From Microcaldota archaeon (lineage in GTDB: Archaea; Micrarchaeota; Micrarchaeia; Anstonellales; Bilamarchaeaceae): a stretch of DNA of 64,000 bases. A program made the position numbers and the translations under genes. The notes under the pieces were generated by a model. That model saw only the letters and a list, made by a program, of their open reading frames with translations. It was not told the DNA's origin and did not search any database. Of the stretch, positions 48,510-58,628 are shown in pieces. The DNA is taken from contig JACRGD010000010.1 in NCBI GenBank assembly GCA_016212525.1, positions 372,001 through 436,000 of the forward strand. Reading direction: 5' to 3'. The first letter of the stretch is position 1. Each line of letters begins with the position of its first letter.

Positions 48510-49979
48510 TTGATGCTTTCGATCACGGGTTTTGGAGGAGTTAACGAGATAGGCGGAAACAAGTTCGTCCTAGAGGACGGAAAATCCCGCATCATGTTAG
48601 ATTTTGGCCTTAGTTTCTCCACTGCCTCAAAATACCTCGATGAATTTCTTCAGCCCCGAAAACTTAATGGACTTCTGGATTATCAGGAACTTGAATTACT
48701 TCCTAAGATCAAAGGCATTTACCGGACAGATTATCAGAAACACACAAACTCGAGCGAACCAGAAGAACAACTTGAATTCGACGCACTTTTTCTCTCACAT
48801 GCACATGCAGATCATGCTTCATACATCCATTTTCTTCGATCGGATCTTCCGATCTATGGTTCGGAAGCGACACTTGCAGTCCTAAAAAGCATAGAAGAAA
48901 CCGGGGCTAAGGGAAATCTTGATCTGTACACTTTTACCAATTCATTCCAGATGGGAAAGACAAAGGATGGTAGGCCAAAACGGCTCGATTCGCGCGATCC
49001 TGGAATAGTAGTTCCAAGGCAAATCAGACCAGCATCATTCCAAAAACCAACTCAAATAGGCGATTTCCAGGTGCACTCGATACCAGTTAACCATTCACTT
49101 CCAGGCTGCGCTGCGTTTGTCATTAAATCACCAGATGGAGATCTGGCATATACCGGAGATTTACGATTTCATGGATACGGAGGCCACTTAACAGAAGAAT
49201 TTGTAAAAAGAGCCAGAGGCGTCAAAATTCTTCTTATGGAAGGAACCCGAATTGATAAAAAAGAAACCAAGACAGAAGAGCAGGTAAAAACGGAAATTTC
49301 ACAGATAATAAGAGACACTAAAGGACTCGTATTGGCGAACTGGCCATCGCGAGATACCGATCGACTCTGGTCCATATATAATGCCGCAAAAGAAAACGAT
49401 CGGCTACTTGCAATATCGACCAAGCAGGCGCATCTTCTTGAGCAACTGCTCCGAAGCGGAGCAGATGTTCCCAAGCTCGATGATCCAAATATTCGGATAT
49501 TTCTTACAAGACGAGGATGGGGACTGCTTGGAAGCGAGTGCGAACGATCGGAAATAGATCGGGACTATGCTTATGTCAAATGGGAAGCAAGATTCCTAGA
49601 TCATAAGAACACAGTAACGTTCAAAGATATTAGAGGAGACTGTTCCAAATATGTCCTTAGGGCAGACCTATTTGATATGACCGAACTAATAGACGTGAAG
49701 CCGCCAGAAGGATCATCATACATTCGCTCAGTGGTCGAACCGTTCGATGATGAAATGAATGTAAGCGAACAAAAGTTAGATAACTGGCTAGACCATTTTG
49801 GACTAAAAAAATTCCAGACTCACTGCTCAGGCCATGCGCCCGGACCAGACCTAGAAAAGATCGTTCGGGAGATCGAACCCGAAATCGTAATTCCCATACA
49901 CACGAACCACCCTCAAAAATTCAAGGACCTTGGATTCAACTGCAAATTCCTTGAAAGTACAAAAACAATGACTTTCTGA
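48510..49979 (+). CDS. MBL-fold ribonuclease J-like nuclease
   Basis: GFGGVNEIGGNKFVLE; FLSHAHADHASYI (HxHxDH); AYTGDLRFHG; C-terminal HCSGHAPGPDLEKI. Confidence 0.88.
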   Translation: MMLSITGFGGVNEIGGNKFVLEDGKSRIMLDFGLSFSTASKYLDEFLQPRKLNGLLDYQELELLPKIKGIYRTDYQKHTNSSEPEEQLEFDALFLSHAHADHASYIHFLRSDLPIYGSEATLAVLKSIEETGAKGNLDLYTFTNSFQMGKTKDGRPKRLDSRDPGIVVPRQIRPASFQKPTQIGDFQVHSIPVNHSLPGCAAFVIKSPDGDLAYTGDLRFHGYGGHLTEEFVKRARGVKILLMEGTRIDKKETKTEEQVKTEISQIIRDTKGLVLANWPSRDTDRLWSIYNAAKENDRLLAISTKQAHLLEQLLRSGADVPKLDDPNIRIFLTRRGWGLLGSECERSEIDRDYAYVKWEARFLDHKNTVTFKDIRGDCSKYVLRADLFDMTELIDVKPPEGSSYIRSVVEPFDDEMNVSEQKLDNWLDHFGLKKFQTHCSGHAPGPDLEKIVREIEPEIVIPIHTNHPQKFKDLGFNCKFLESTKTMTF

Positions 49980-50013
49980 AGTATTTATAAGGGGTTGTAT
50001 TTGAAGTAGTTTC

Positions 50014-51543
50014 ATGGTCTCTCAGCCAGAGCTTTTTTACATTGATGCCAGAGTTTATGATGTAGGTTTGGCCATAAGAGATTATCCGGAAATAGGAATA
50101 GCAGAAAACTATATGGCTCGAGTAATAAAAAATCCAGAAACAAATTCATGGAATGTTCAAACAACAGCAGGACAGATAAACACATCTGATTTAGTAGTAC
50201 TCCATAGATCAAACAAGGAATTTGAAGCAAAATTGCATCGCGCTGCAATCGTACTTGGCCACATAATAAAAAATAATGGGATTCGATTAGAACAAAATAG
50301 ACCACCCTACCCATATTCACTTGCACTTGGGCTAGTGGGAAATAGAGAAGATAGAATTCCAAGAGGCCTTATGTCCCAAGAGATGATAGGAAGAGCACGT
50401 GCATACGTAAATGGAGAAGTGGCATCACTTAACGAGATCGTTATGCCCTCAGCAACCCGGGAATCGGCAAAAGAAAGGCCATCAGAAGCGGCAGTGAAAA
50501 CAGTTGCTACAGAGGCAAATAATAGAACAGGAACCATCACCATGGAAGCACTCGGTTTTGAGGACATAAGAAAACACGCAAATCAGGTAATTCTAGAACT
50601 CCAAAAACATATTGTTGGCCAGGATAAAGCAATCAGACAAATGATACTTAGAATAATATCATATCTAAGAGGAGGAGTTGACCTGCCCATATTGGTATCG
50701 GGCCCCAGTGGATGCGGCAAGACCTTTCTAGTAAAACAAGCTGCAGCGGCATTTGACCTGCCAATAGTACGATTTGCAATGCCAGATGCGACACCTGCAG
50801 GATACAAAGGAACCAATCTTCAAGACATAATAGGAGCTGGAATTACGGCACTTGGAAAAAGAAACAAAGGGGAGGGTATAGGAACACTCAGATATATCTT
50901 GCACATAGACGAATTTGACAAGATAGTCCGGCCGGGAGATATTTTCGATCATGCGATTCAGAGTGAATTACTGCGACTTTTAGAGCCAAACGCAGTAGTA
51001 AATTATTCCAAAGATACCAGAGAAAGCGCAGAAGCGATTCCGATAAACGGGTTGCGGATCCTATCAGGAGCATTTTCAGCAATCGATTACGACCACGCAG
51101 TGGGATTAACTGCAGCGGAAATGCTAGCAATAGGATTCATTCCCGAACTCGTAGGAAGATTAGACGCTCACGTTCACATAGCACCACTTGGCACAGATGA
51201 ACTCTTGGGAATGATTAAGAAACGAACTTCTGGAGTAGGCAGTGCAATTGGCAATTTGGAAAAAGTTTATGGAATAGAGCTGGAATTAGATAACGATACC
51301 AGCGAAGACCTCGTAAAAAGTGCAGTTTCCAAAAAGGCAGGTGCACGGGCCATTAGTTCAGGAGTAGGTGCAATCTGCGACAGTGTGGCAGAAAAGACAA
51401 TGTTCTCTTCAATAGACAGCATAGACGGGCTTAGAGTCGATAGAGTAGGCGGGAAACTAAAGGTAACAGTTGAAAGGGCATACCTTGATCAGGTTCCGAC
51501 AATTAGAGAAAAAATAAAACCAAGACAGAGAGTGGGATTCTAA
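50014..51543 (+). CDS. ClpX/HslU-type AAA+ ATPase
   Basis: GPSGCGKTFLVKQAA; ATPAGYKGTNLQDIIGA (pore-loop position); LHIDEFDKI; GFIPELVGRLDAHVHI; KKAGARAISSGVGAICD (sensor-2-like). Confidence 0.85.
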   Translation: MVSQPELFYIDARVYDVGLAIRDYPEIGIAENYMARVIKNPETNSWNVQTTAGQINTSDLVVLHRSNKEFEAKLHRAAIVLGHIIKNNGIRLEQNRPPYPYSLALGLVGNREDRIPRGLMSQEMIGRARAYVNGEVASLNEIVMPSATRESAKERPSEAAVKTVATEANNRTGTITMEALGFEDIRKHANQVILELQKHIVGQDKAIRQMILRIISYLRGGVDLPILVSGPSGCGKTFLVKQAAAAFDLPIVRFAMPDATPAGYKGTNLQDIIGAGITALGKRNKGEGIGTLRYILHIDEFDKIVRPGDIFDHAIQSELLRLLEPNAVVNYSKDTRESAEAIPINGLRILSGAFSAIDYDHAVGLTAAEMLAIGFIPELVGRLDAHVHIAPLGTDELLGMIKKRTSGVGSAIGNLEKVYGIELELDNDTSEDLVKSAVSKKAGARAISSGVGAICDSVAEKTMFSSIDSIDGLRVDRVGGKLKVTVERAYLDQVPTIREKIKPRQRVGF

Positions 51544-51599
51544 AAATAGACTCAAGAAACAAAAGAAATAGAGAAATAGAAGAAAATAGATCGCATAGA

Positions 51600-51836
51600 T
51601 TACTTTATTGAGAGTAGTTCCTTGAGCTTTTTGACGTCAAAACCTACAACAATAGTACCATCGACATCAGTAACCGGAATTCCACCCTGACCGCTCTTTG
51701 TAACAACTTCCTGGGCGAATTTTTCATTATCGACATCCCGGACTTCATATTTGATTTTGTGAGAGTCCAAAAATTCCTTGACCTTGGTGCACCAGGGACA
51801 CCAGACTGCGCTATATACGATGACGTTGTTTGCCAT
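51600..51836 (-). CDS. Glutaredoxin-like protein
   Basis: VIVYSAVWCPWCTKVKEFLD; GGIPVTDVDGTIVVGFD. Confidence 0.95.
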   Translation of the reverse strand: MANNVIVYSAVWCPWCTKVKEFLDSHKIKYEVRDVDNEKFAQEVVTKSGQGGIPVTDVDGTIVVGFDVKKLKELLSIK

Positions 51837-51877
51837 GTTTTCATCTCAAATCTACTAATCAATCAGGGTTTTTATAA

Positions 51878-54715
51878 TCACACTTTCTTAATTGAAACCC
51901 GAACCAGCCGGCCATCAATAGAATGTTCAGTCATCTGATCAGAAGACCCATATTCTATCTTTTTGGCATTAACTGCATCGGCGAGTTTGCCCGCGTATTT
52001 CTTTATGATGGCCTCGAGTTCTTTTTCAGTACTCAAATGGACAACTATCGAATCGCTCTCGACCAGTTTCTCATCCTTTCGCAGAATCTGAATTCGCCGC
52101 TTGACTTCGTTCATCATTCCCTCTTCATAGAGCTCCTGGTCGATTTTCTTTCCAATGTGAACAGTACCGTTGGTAAATGGCGCACTTGCAAATTCACCCT
52201 CTGGGGCAGACTCGATCACTTTGACTTCCTTTGCATTTATCATTGAGAGCAAAATAGAGCCATACTCCTTGACTGAATCTGATACTTCGCGTGATTTAGT
52301 CTCTACATAAAGAGTTCGGATGGGCATTCTGACCTTTATGTTCGCGCTCTGACGGGCCAGCATTGCAACAGAAACAAGTTCTTTTGCATTTTCTACCTGC
52401 TTTTCACCGATTTGATGAATCTTTGATGCATCTTCATCAGTCAATTTGAGCAGGAAAACTGATTTTTCACCCTCAAACTTCATAAAGAATCGCCGATAGA
52501 GATATTCGGCAGAAAATGGACTTACACAACCAAGCATAATCAGAGTCTCGCGCATGGACTGATAAATTGCATATAGGGCACCCTCTGCATTATCTCCATT
52601 TTGTATGCGGTCCTTTGCCACCTTCATGTAAAATCTGCTTAGATCCTCAACAAGGAAATACCGAAGCGCCTTGATGCCAACATTGATTTCTGTACTTTCG
52701 AACGCTTCCCTAAACGTCTTTTTGGTAGAGTTGAGCCGACTTAACAGCCAGAGATCTAGTTGGTCCATTTTTGGCTCCTTAGCAATCCACTCTTTTGGAT
52801 AGAATCGCTCGAGGAAAACGACCATGTTTAGCGCGATGTTCAAATCACCGCTGCATTTTTTCATCTCATCCCAGCTGAACTTTAGTTCATCCCAGATTGT
52901 GTTTCCAATACCCCAAAGCCGGAAGCTGTCCGCACCGTATTTTTCGAGTATCTGCTCAAGGGGAATAAAGTTGCCAACTGATTTACTCATTTTTTCTCCT
53001 TTTTCATCGACGAAAAAGCCGTGCATGAGCAATCGCTTATATGGACATTTACCGTATCGAATTACACCCGAACCCAACAGTGAATAGAACCAGCCACGAA
53101 TCTGATCCTGACCTTCAATAATCTGATTAGACTGCTCACCAAAGGTCTTGATCTCCTGCTCACTCATCGAGGCCCAGATTGCATTACCAGAATCGAACCA
53201 GACATCCAAAACATCAGGTATCCGGTGCATTTGCTTGCCGCACTTGCAGCTTACGGTAATCTGATCGATGTATGGCCGATGGAGTTCTTTTACTTCCGGA
53301 ATTTCCTTTCTCGAACCAACGACTTTGACTTCACCGCAGGTGCATTTCCAGATTGGAAGCGGAATACCCCAGTATCGCTGTCTTGAAATACACCAATCAG
53401 GAGCGCCAGTTACGAATTCCTTAAACCGATCTTTTGCAAAATCAGGCTTCCATTGCGTGGCATCAATCTGTGCCATCATCTCATCTTTGATTTTGGAAAT
53501 TGAAATAAACCACTGTTTTGTAGTGAGGAAAATAAGAGGAGTCTTGCATCTCCAGCAGTGAGGATATCTGTGGCGAACTCTTGCTTCGCGAATTAAGCTG
53601 CCATTATTCTGGAGTATTTCGATAACCAGTGGATTTGCCTCGCGGACATTTTTGCCTGCAAGTTCACCTGCTTCCTCAGTGTAGTTGCCCTGCTCGTTAA
53701 CAGGACAGAATGGTTCGATCTGATTTCGCTTTCCAACTAAAAAGTCTTCTGGACCGTGTCCCGGAGCCATGTGGACTAGACCAGTTCCGTCTTCAATAGT
53801 AACATAATCGTCACTTAGGACGACTTTTCTTGAGTATTGTTTTTTGATCTTGACCTTATCGGGGAATGGATGCTCATATTGAACATCTTTGAGCTTCATA
53901 CCCTTGAACTCTTCGAGGATAGTTGCACTTTTTTCGGCCAAGTTCATGACTGCTTCCAACCGTTCTTTTGCAACGACCCAGACATCCTCATCAACCTTGA
54001 CTCGGACATACTCGAGAGTCGGGTGAACCATAACCCCCATATTCGCAACTAGAGTCCAGGGCGTAGTGGTCCAGATAACCAAATATTCATTTTCCTTGTC
54101 CTTGATCTGGAACTTGACATAGACGCTCGGATCGGTTTCCTCCCCGTATTCGAGTTCGTAATTAGCGATAGTAGTCTCGCATCGATAACAGTAAGGCAGA
54201 ACATAAACTCCCTCGTAAAGGAGGCCTTTTTCATGCGCCTGCGAAATAGTTTTCCATGACGAGTCGATATATGGATCATAATATGTGATGTAGGGCGCAT
54301 CAAAATCGGCCCAGACTCCCAAAGACTCGAACTGACCACTCATTATTCCGATATATTTAGTAGCGAAAGTCTTGCACTTTTGAATGAATTTTTCAATGCC
54401 GTATTTTTCTATGTCTCCCTTGTTGTTGAATTTGAGTTCCTGCTCGACTTTGACTTCGATCGGAAGACCATGCGTATCGAAACCAGGCTGGAATCGGACA
54501 TTTTTACCTCGAGATCGGTGATAGCGGACCAGAGTATCTTTGATTGTTTTGTTCCATCCGGTACCTGGGTGAATTTGTCCGGTTGCATATGGCGGACCGT
54601 CGCAGAAATAGTAGGTTTCCTTTGAATTCTTGTATTTTGCCTTTACTTCCTCATATATTTTTTCGTCCTTCCAGAACTGGGCGATTTCCTTTTCGATATC
54701 TTTGTGATTATACAT
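51878..54715 (-). CDS. ileS: Isoleucyl-tRNA synthetase
   Basis: FCDGPPYATGQIHPGTGWNKTIKDTLVRY; FDTHGLPIEVKVEQEL; GEKMSKSVGNF; start at 54715 (MYNHKDIEKEIAQFW). Confidence 0.96.
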   Translation of the reverse strand: MYNHKDIEKEIAQFWKDEKIYEEVKAKYKNSKETYYFCDGPPYATGQIHPGTGWNKTIKDTLVRYHRSRGKNVRFQPGFDTHGLPIEVKVEQELKFNNKGDIEKYGIEKFIQKCKTFATKYIGIMSGQFESLGVWADFDAPYITYYDPYIDSSWKTISQAHEKGLLYEGVYVLPYCYRCETTIANYELEYGEETDPSVYVKFQIKDKENEYLVIWTTTPWTLVANMGVMVHPTLEYVRVKVDEDVWVVAKERLEAVMNLAEKSATILEEFKGMKLKDVQYEHPFPDKVKIKKQYSRKVVLSDDYVTIEDGTGLVHMAPGHGPEDFLVGKRNQIEPFCPVNEQGNYTEEAGELAGKNVREANPLVIEILQNNGSLIREARVRHRYPHCWRCKTPLIFLTTKQWFISISKIKDEMMAQIDATQWKPDFAKDRFKEFVTGAPDWCISRQRYWGIPLPIWKCTCGEVKVVGSRKEIPEVKELHRPYIDQITVSCKCGKQMHRIPDVLDVWFDSGNAIWASMSEQEIKTFGEQSNQIIEGQDQIRGWFYSLLGSGVIRYGKCPYKRLLMHGFFVDEKGEKMSKSVGNFIPLEQILEKYGADSFRLWGIGNTIWDELKFSWDEMKKCSGDLNIALNMVVFLERFYPKEWIAKEPKMDQLDLWLLSRLNSTKKTFREAFESTEINVGIKALRYFLVEDLSRFYMKVAKDRIQNGDNAEGALYAIYQSMRETLIMLGCVSPFSAEYLYRRFFMKFEGEKSVFLLKLTDEDASKIHQIGEKQVENAKELVSVAMLARQSANIKVRMPIRTLYVETKSREVSDSVKEYGSILLSMINAKEVKVIESAPEGEFASAPFTNGTVHIGKKIDQELYEEGMMNEVKRRIQILRKDEKLVESDSIVVHLSTEKELEAIIKKYAGKLADAVNAKKIEYGSSDQMTEHSIDGRLVRVSIKKV

Positions 54716-54848
54716 AATATGACCTCTAATGTCGAATAAAACGGAAAATAATTGTCCCAAAGAGATTTTAAATCACCGTCCCAGAACTCCAAACGAACCA
54801 GCTGTCTAATAATAGGTGATTTATTCCTTACGCCCCAGGAATTTAATT

Positions 54849-55865
54849 ATGAGAACTGCTACGTTACGTTCATTGGCCATTTGTAGTGCTTTGGCGATTT
54901 CAAGTCCAAAACCCGCATCAGTGCATCTTCCACTTGGCGAAGGAATTGTGTATGCACAACCAAGAGGACCGCGAACCCCGGCGCTCCCTCAAGACGTTCT
55001 GGCATCGACGATTGCAGTAAATCGAGAGGCAGATACCATATTTGCAGCTGCCTCAGACAACGCAGGCAGATTAAGAGCAATGCACAGCCGAAATAGAATT
55101 GGAGGAACCCAACGCATGACTGGCAATGCAAACATCACAACAAATACCCCAGATCAATCACTTGCACTACGCCAGATCGACTGCACCAACGGCACAATTT
55201 TGTTCCTTGCATTAGTTCGAGCGATGAACGAACGACATGATGCAGGAATCGATGCGCATGCACTCATAATCCGACGAGCAGGAGCAAGTGTAGACCACGG
55301 AATTGTAGTTGCCAGGGACGGCTCGCAAACAGTAAACATCGATCCAACTTCATCAGTGTTCGGACAGATCGGAGACGGACAAAATACTTATACGCGTGTA
55401 CTCGAATATCCGGATTTGACTAGTTCAGCAGCACTTTTCTATAGGCAAATTGGAATACGGCTAACTCCAAGCAGACGAACCGATGCAATAGCTGCGTTTG
55501 AACGTGCGGACGAACTGTTTAACCGGGATGCCGCAGTATTAGAAGGTCTTGGTGATCTTTACTTCGATCGGGGCAGAGGAGATCTTGCCCGTTCATTTAC
55601 ATATCACGCACGAGGCCATGCAATCGATCCGACACGATATAGTGCGGAAAAATGGAATACGATTAATGCTAATGAGGAGTATCGACTAGGCACAGAGTCA
55701 TTTGGACGACGCGAATTTGCAGCATGCAGAGAACACTTCGCAGCTGCAGGAAGACACTTGAGAGCGGCTGGAGACACAACTTCAGACATGGTAGCTTCGG
55801 CCAATACTAATCAGGCAGCATGCGAGCGAAATGATCGGATAACTTCGAGGGATGCAGGACGATAA
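54849..55865 (+). CDS. Secreted TPR-like protein
   Basis: Signal-like N-terminus; AFERADELFNRDAAVLEGLGDLYFDRGRGDLARSFTYHARGHAIDP TPR-like units. Confidence 0.6.
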   Translation: MRTATLRSLAICSALAISSPKPASVHLPLGEGIVYAQPRGPRTPALPQDVLASTIAVNREADTIFAAASDNAGRLRAMHSRNRIGGTQRMTGNANITTNTPDQSLALRQIDCTNGTILFLALVRAMNERHDAGIDAHALIIRRAGASVDHGIVVARDGSQTVNIDPTSSVFGQIGDGQNTYTRVLEYPDLTSSAALFYRQIGIRLTPSRRTDAIAAFERADELFNRDAAVLEGLGDLYFDRGRGDLARSFTYHARGHAIDPTRYSAEKWNTINANEEYRLGTESFGRREFAACREHFAAAGRHLRAAGDTTSDMVASANTNQAACERNDRITSRDAGR

Positions 55866-56118
55866 TCAAATGCAACGATAGGTAACAACGTCTTGCGCTT
55901 AGTTTCGCCTCGGGTTAGCATCAAGAGATTAAGTTGTTCTAAGGAAAAATTCCCAAATCAGGACATTTAAATATGCTGAAAATATAGTTTCAGTAAAATA
56001 GAAAAAGAAGAACTATCGGATTAAAGTCCTCAGACTTTCGCTTCACGAGGCTTTTATGACGTGCAACTCTTGCGACAACAGACTAAAAAGCACGCATCGC
56101 GAAACAGGACAAAAACTT

Positions 56119-56805
56119 CTAAAACACTTTTTCTCCGACATAAACCTTGATTCCCTGAGGAGTAACCTTAAATGGAGTCAAATCACGAGAATGATCAGTT
56201 CCCCGCATCTTAAAGATTTCCAATGCCCGGATGCGCCGATCTTCGCGATCAAGATTATAGAGGTTGAAAATTCCATCCATGACAAAGTGTTCAATGTCAA
56301 ATCGAATGTCTTCTTTCTTTGGACTTGTTGCCTCAACAGTAGTTATAGTAGTAACATCCAAGTTTCGCAAGAGAGAGAGGAATTCGAAAAGAGTCTGACG
56401 ATATTCCATGTCATTTTCAAAAGACAACCGAATCATAGTTGCAGAATCGATAACTGCCCTTCGAACATTGTTGCTGGTGATGCGATCTTCCAAAAGATTC
56501 GCAACTTCATCAAGCTCCAGTTTCTCTGGCTTGACGATCTCCATCTTATTTGAAGAGATCATCTGATCCACATCGCTAATAAGCGGAAATGTGTTTTTCA
56601 TATTGTCCAAAATATCGTCTTTGGTTTCTTCCAATGTTATGTAAAGACCATTCTCACCCATTTTGGCACCTCGATAGAGATACTCAAAACAAAAGGAAGT
56701 TTTACCCGAACCCGGACCTCCGTAGAGTGCAATATGTCGTCCCTGAGGTATTCCACCATTGAGCATTTCGTCTAATCCTGAAATTCCTGTTTTCACTCGA
56801 TCCAT
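56119..56805 (-). CDS. KaiC/RecA-like ATPase
   Basis: GISGLDEMLNGGIPQGRHIALYGGPGSGKTSFCFEYLYRGAK; LYITLEET. Confidence 0.93.
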   Translation of the reverse strand: MDRVKTGISGLDEMLNGGIPQGRHIALYGGPGSGKTSFCFEYLYRGAKMGENGLYITLEETKDDILDNMKNTFPLISDVDQMISSNKMEIVKPEKLELDEVANLLEDRITSNNVRRAVIDSATMIRLSFENDMEYRQTLFEFLSLLRNLDVTTITTVEATSPKKEDIRFDIEHFVMDGIFNLYNLDREDRRIRALEIFKMRGTDHSRDLTPFKVTPQGIKVYVGEKVF

Positions 56806-56876
56806 TTTCTCACGTGCTGATTCTAAGCAGATAAAATTTATATAGTTTGATTCCTATCCTCAAATGGAGTTTTTTT

Positions 56877-57833
56877 ATGTTTAATCACATTTTACCCTGG
56901 AGCGAGAAGTACAGGCCACAGAAACTTTCTGATGTAGTAGGGCAGGAAGATATTGTCAAGAGCCTAAAGGCATTTGTCGAGGCAAAAAACATGCCCAATT
57001 TGCTCTTTGCCGGACCTCCGGGAGTCGGTAAAACCACATGCGCAGTAGCACTTGCAAAAGAACTTTTTGGCGAAGGATTTAGCGCAAATTTTCTTGAATT
57101 AAACGCAAGTGATGATCGAGGCATCGATGTTGTGCGTGGAAAAATAAAGGACTTTGCCAGATCCGTTTCAATTGGAGATGTTCCATTTAAGCTGATTTTT
57201 CTTGACGAAGGAGATGCACTAACAACAGACGCACAGCAGGCATTAAGACGGACAATGGAATCCAGCTCCTCAGTAACCCGATTTATAATTTCAGCCAACT
57301 ATTCCTCGAGAATAATCGATCCGATACAGAGCAGATGTGCAGTCTTTCGATTCATGCCACTAAAAGAAGAATCAGTAGTGTCTTCACTTGAAAAAGTCTG
57401 TGTTGCCGAAAAGCTACCGCACGATTTGGAAGCATTAAAGACAGTATATTATGTAAGCGAAGGAGACATGCGAAAAGCACTAAACGTACTTCAGAGCTCT
57501 GCGATGCAGGCCAAGAAAATAACTTCGGAAGTAGTGCACAAGATAAGCAGCAGAGCAACTCCAGTCGAAGTAAAGCAACTGGTCGAACTTGCAGTTGCGG
57601 GCAATTTCATGGGCGCACGGGAAAAACTCGATTCACTACTCATAAACTACGGCCTTAGTTCAGAGGACATCCTGCTTCAAATATATCGGGAGATCCCAAC
57701 CATCGCGATAGATGAAAAATCCAAAATCAAGATCGTCGCCGCGGTAGGAGAATGTAACTTCAGACTTGTTCAGGGAGCCAATGAAAGAATACAGATCGAA
57801 GCGCTAATCGCGCAGATGGCGCTTCTCAAATGA
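56877..57833 (+). CDS. rfcS: Replication factor C small subunit
   Basis: PWSEKYRPQKLSDVVGQE; FAGPPGVGKTTCAVALAKEL; LNASDDRGIDVVRGKIKDFA; FLDEGDALTTDAQQALRRTME. Confidence 0.97.
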   Translation: MFNHILPWSEKYRPQKLSDVVGQEDIVKSLKAFVEAKNMPNLLFAGPPGVGKTTCAVALAKELFGEGFSANFLELNASDDRGIDVVRGKIKDFARSVSIGDVPFKLIFLDEGDALTTDAQQALRRTMESSSSVTRFIISANYSSRIIDPIQSRCAVFRFMPLKEESVVSSLEKVCVAEKLPHDLEALKTVYYVSEGDMRKALNVLQSSAMQAKKITSEVVHKISSRATPVEVKQLVELAVAGNFMGAREKLDSLLINYGLSSEDILLQIYREIPTIAIDEKSKIKIVAAVGECNFRLVQGANERIQIEALIAQMALLK

Positions 57834-57879
57834 GGCGAATTTTCTGAGACAAAATTGGTCAAGAAGATCATCACTACTA

Positions 57880-58605
57880 TTGGTACCATTATTAGTGGCA
57901 ATAGTAGCGATCATTGTATTAGTGCCAGCAGGATTTGCATCAAAAATAGTTGCACCGGAATTTCTAGGTCAGCACGATTTTGGACAAATTAACCTAAGTC
58001 AATTTACATATTCAATAAGTATCAACTGCGATCGATCATATATCGACTTTTATGTTTATGATGGTGATCTTAAGCCAGTACAGGGAGCCAAAACATTTCT
58101 CTCATACGTAGATTATAGTTCGCCACTGCTGTCTAACGACATAACAGATGAAAAAGGACATATTGACATCCCCCTGCGCGGCAACACGACTTTCATGAGG
58201 GGCCTCTTTACGATGCTGATAGAAAAAAAGGGATTTAAGAGCAAGGAATTCCAGTTTCGCATAACTCCATGCTATAGCGACATCAAGACGCCCGCAACAC
58301 CGCCTCCGGCCCAAACAGGAATACCGAATAAAAACCCAACAACCCCGATAACCCAGATACCCGAACAGAAACCAGCCATCAACCCTCCAAAAAGCAATCA
58401 AACTAACCTAAATTCCACAGTAAATACATCAAATTCTTCGTCAATAGAACAGATTTGGATAACCTGGCTCAATTCATCGGACAAAAACACAACACAAAAA
58501 TGGAACGAAATTAGTAATTATGTCGATCGGGCACTCTGTTTAGCACCTGCAGCCCTATTTTCCACTATTTTACTCTTTTTCTTACAAAAAGCATATCTTT
58601 TTTAA
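57880..58605 (+). CDS. Secreted/anchored protein with Ig-like beta domain, Pro/Thr linker and C-terminal TM; paralogue of the 60619-61284 product
   Basis: N-terminal signal (probable TTG start), KIVAPEF...SINCDRSYIDFYVYDGDLKPVQGAKTFL...TDEKGHIDIPLRGNTTFMRGLFTMLIEKKGFKSKEFQFRITPC. Confidence 0.7.
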   Translation: MVPLLVAIVAIIVLVPAGFASKIVAPEFLGQHDFGQINLSQFTYSISINCDRSYIDFYVYDGDLKPVQGAKTFLSYVDYSSPLLSNDITDEKGHIDIPLRGNTTFMRGLFTMLIEKKGFKSKEFQFRITPCYSDIKTPATPPPAQTGIPNKNPTTPITQIPEQKPAINPPKSNQTNLNSTVNTSNSSSIEQIWITWLNSSDKNTTQKWNEISNYVDRALCLAPAALFSTILLFFLQKAYLF

Positions 58606-58628
58606 ATCGTCCAAACCAATACTTTCCT

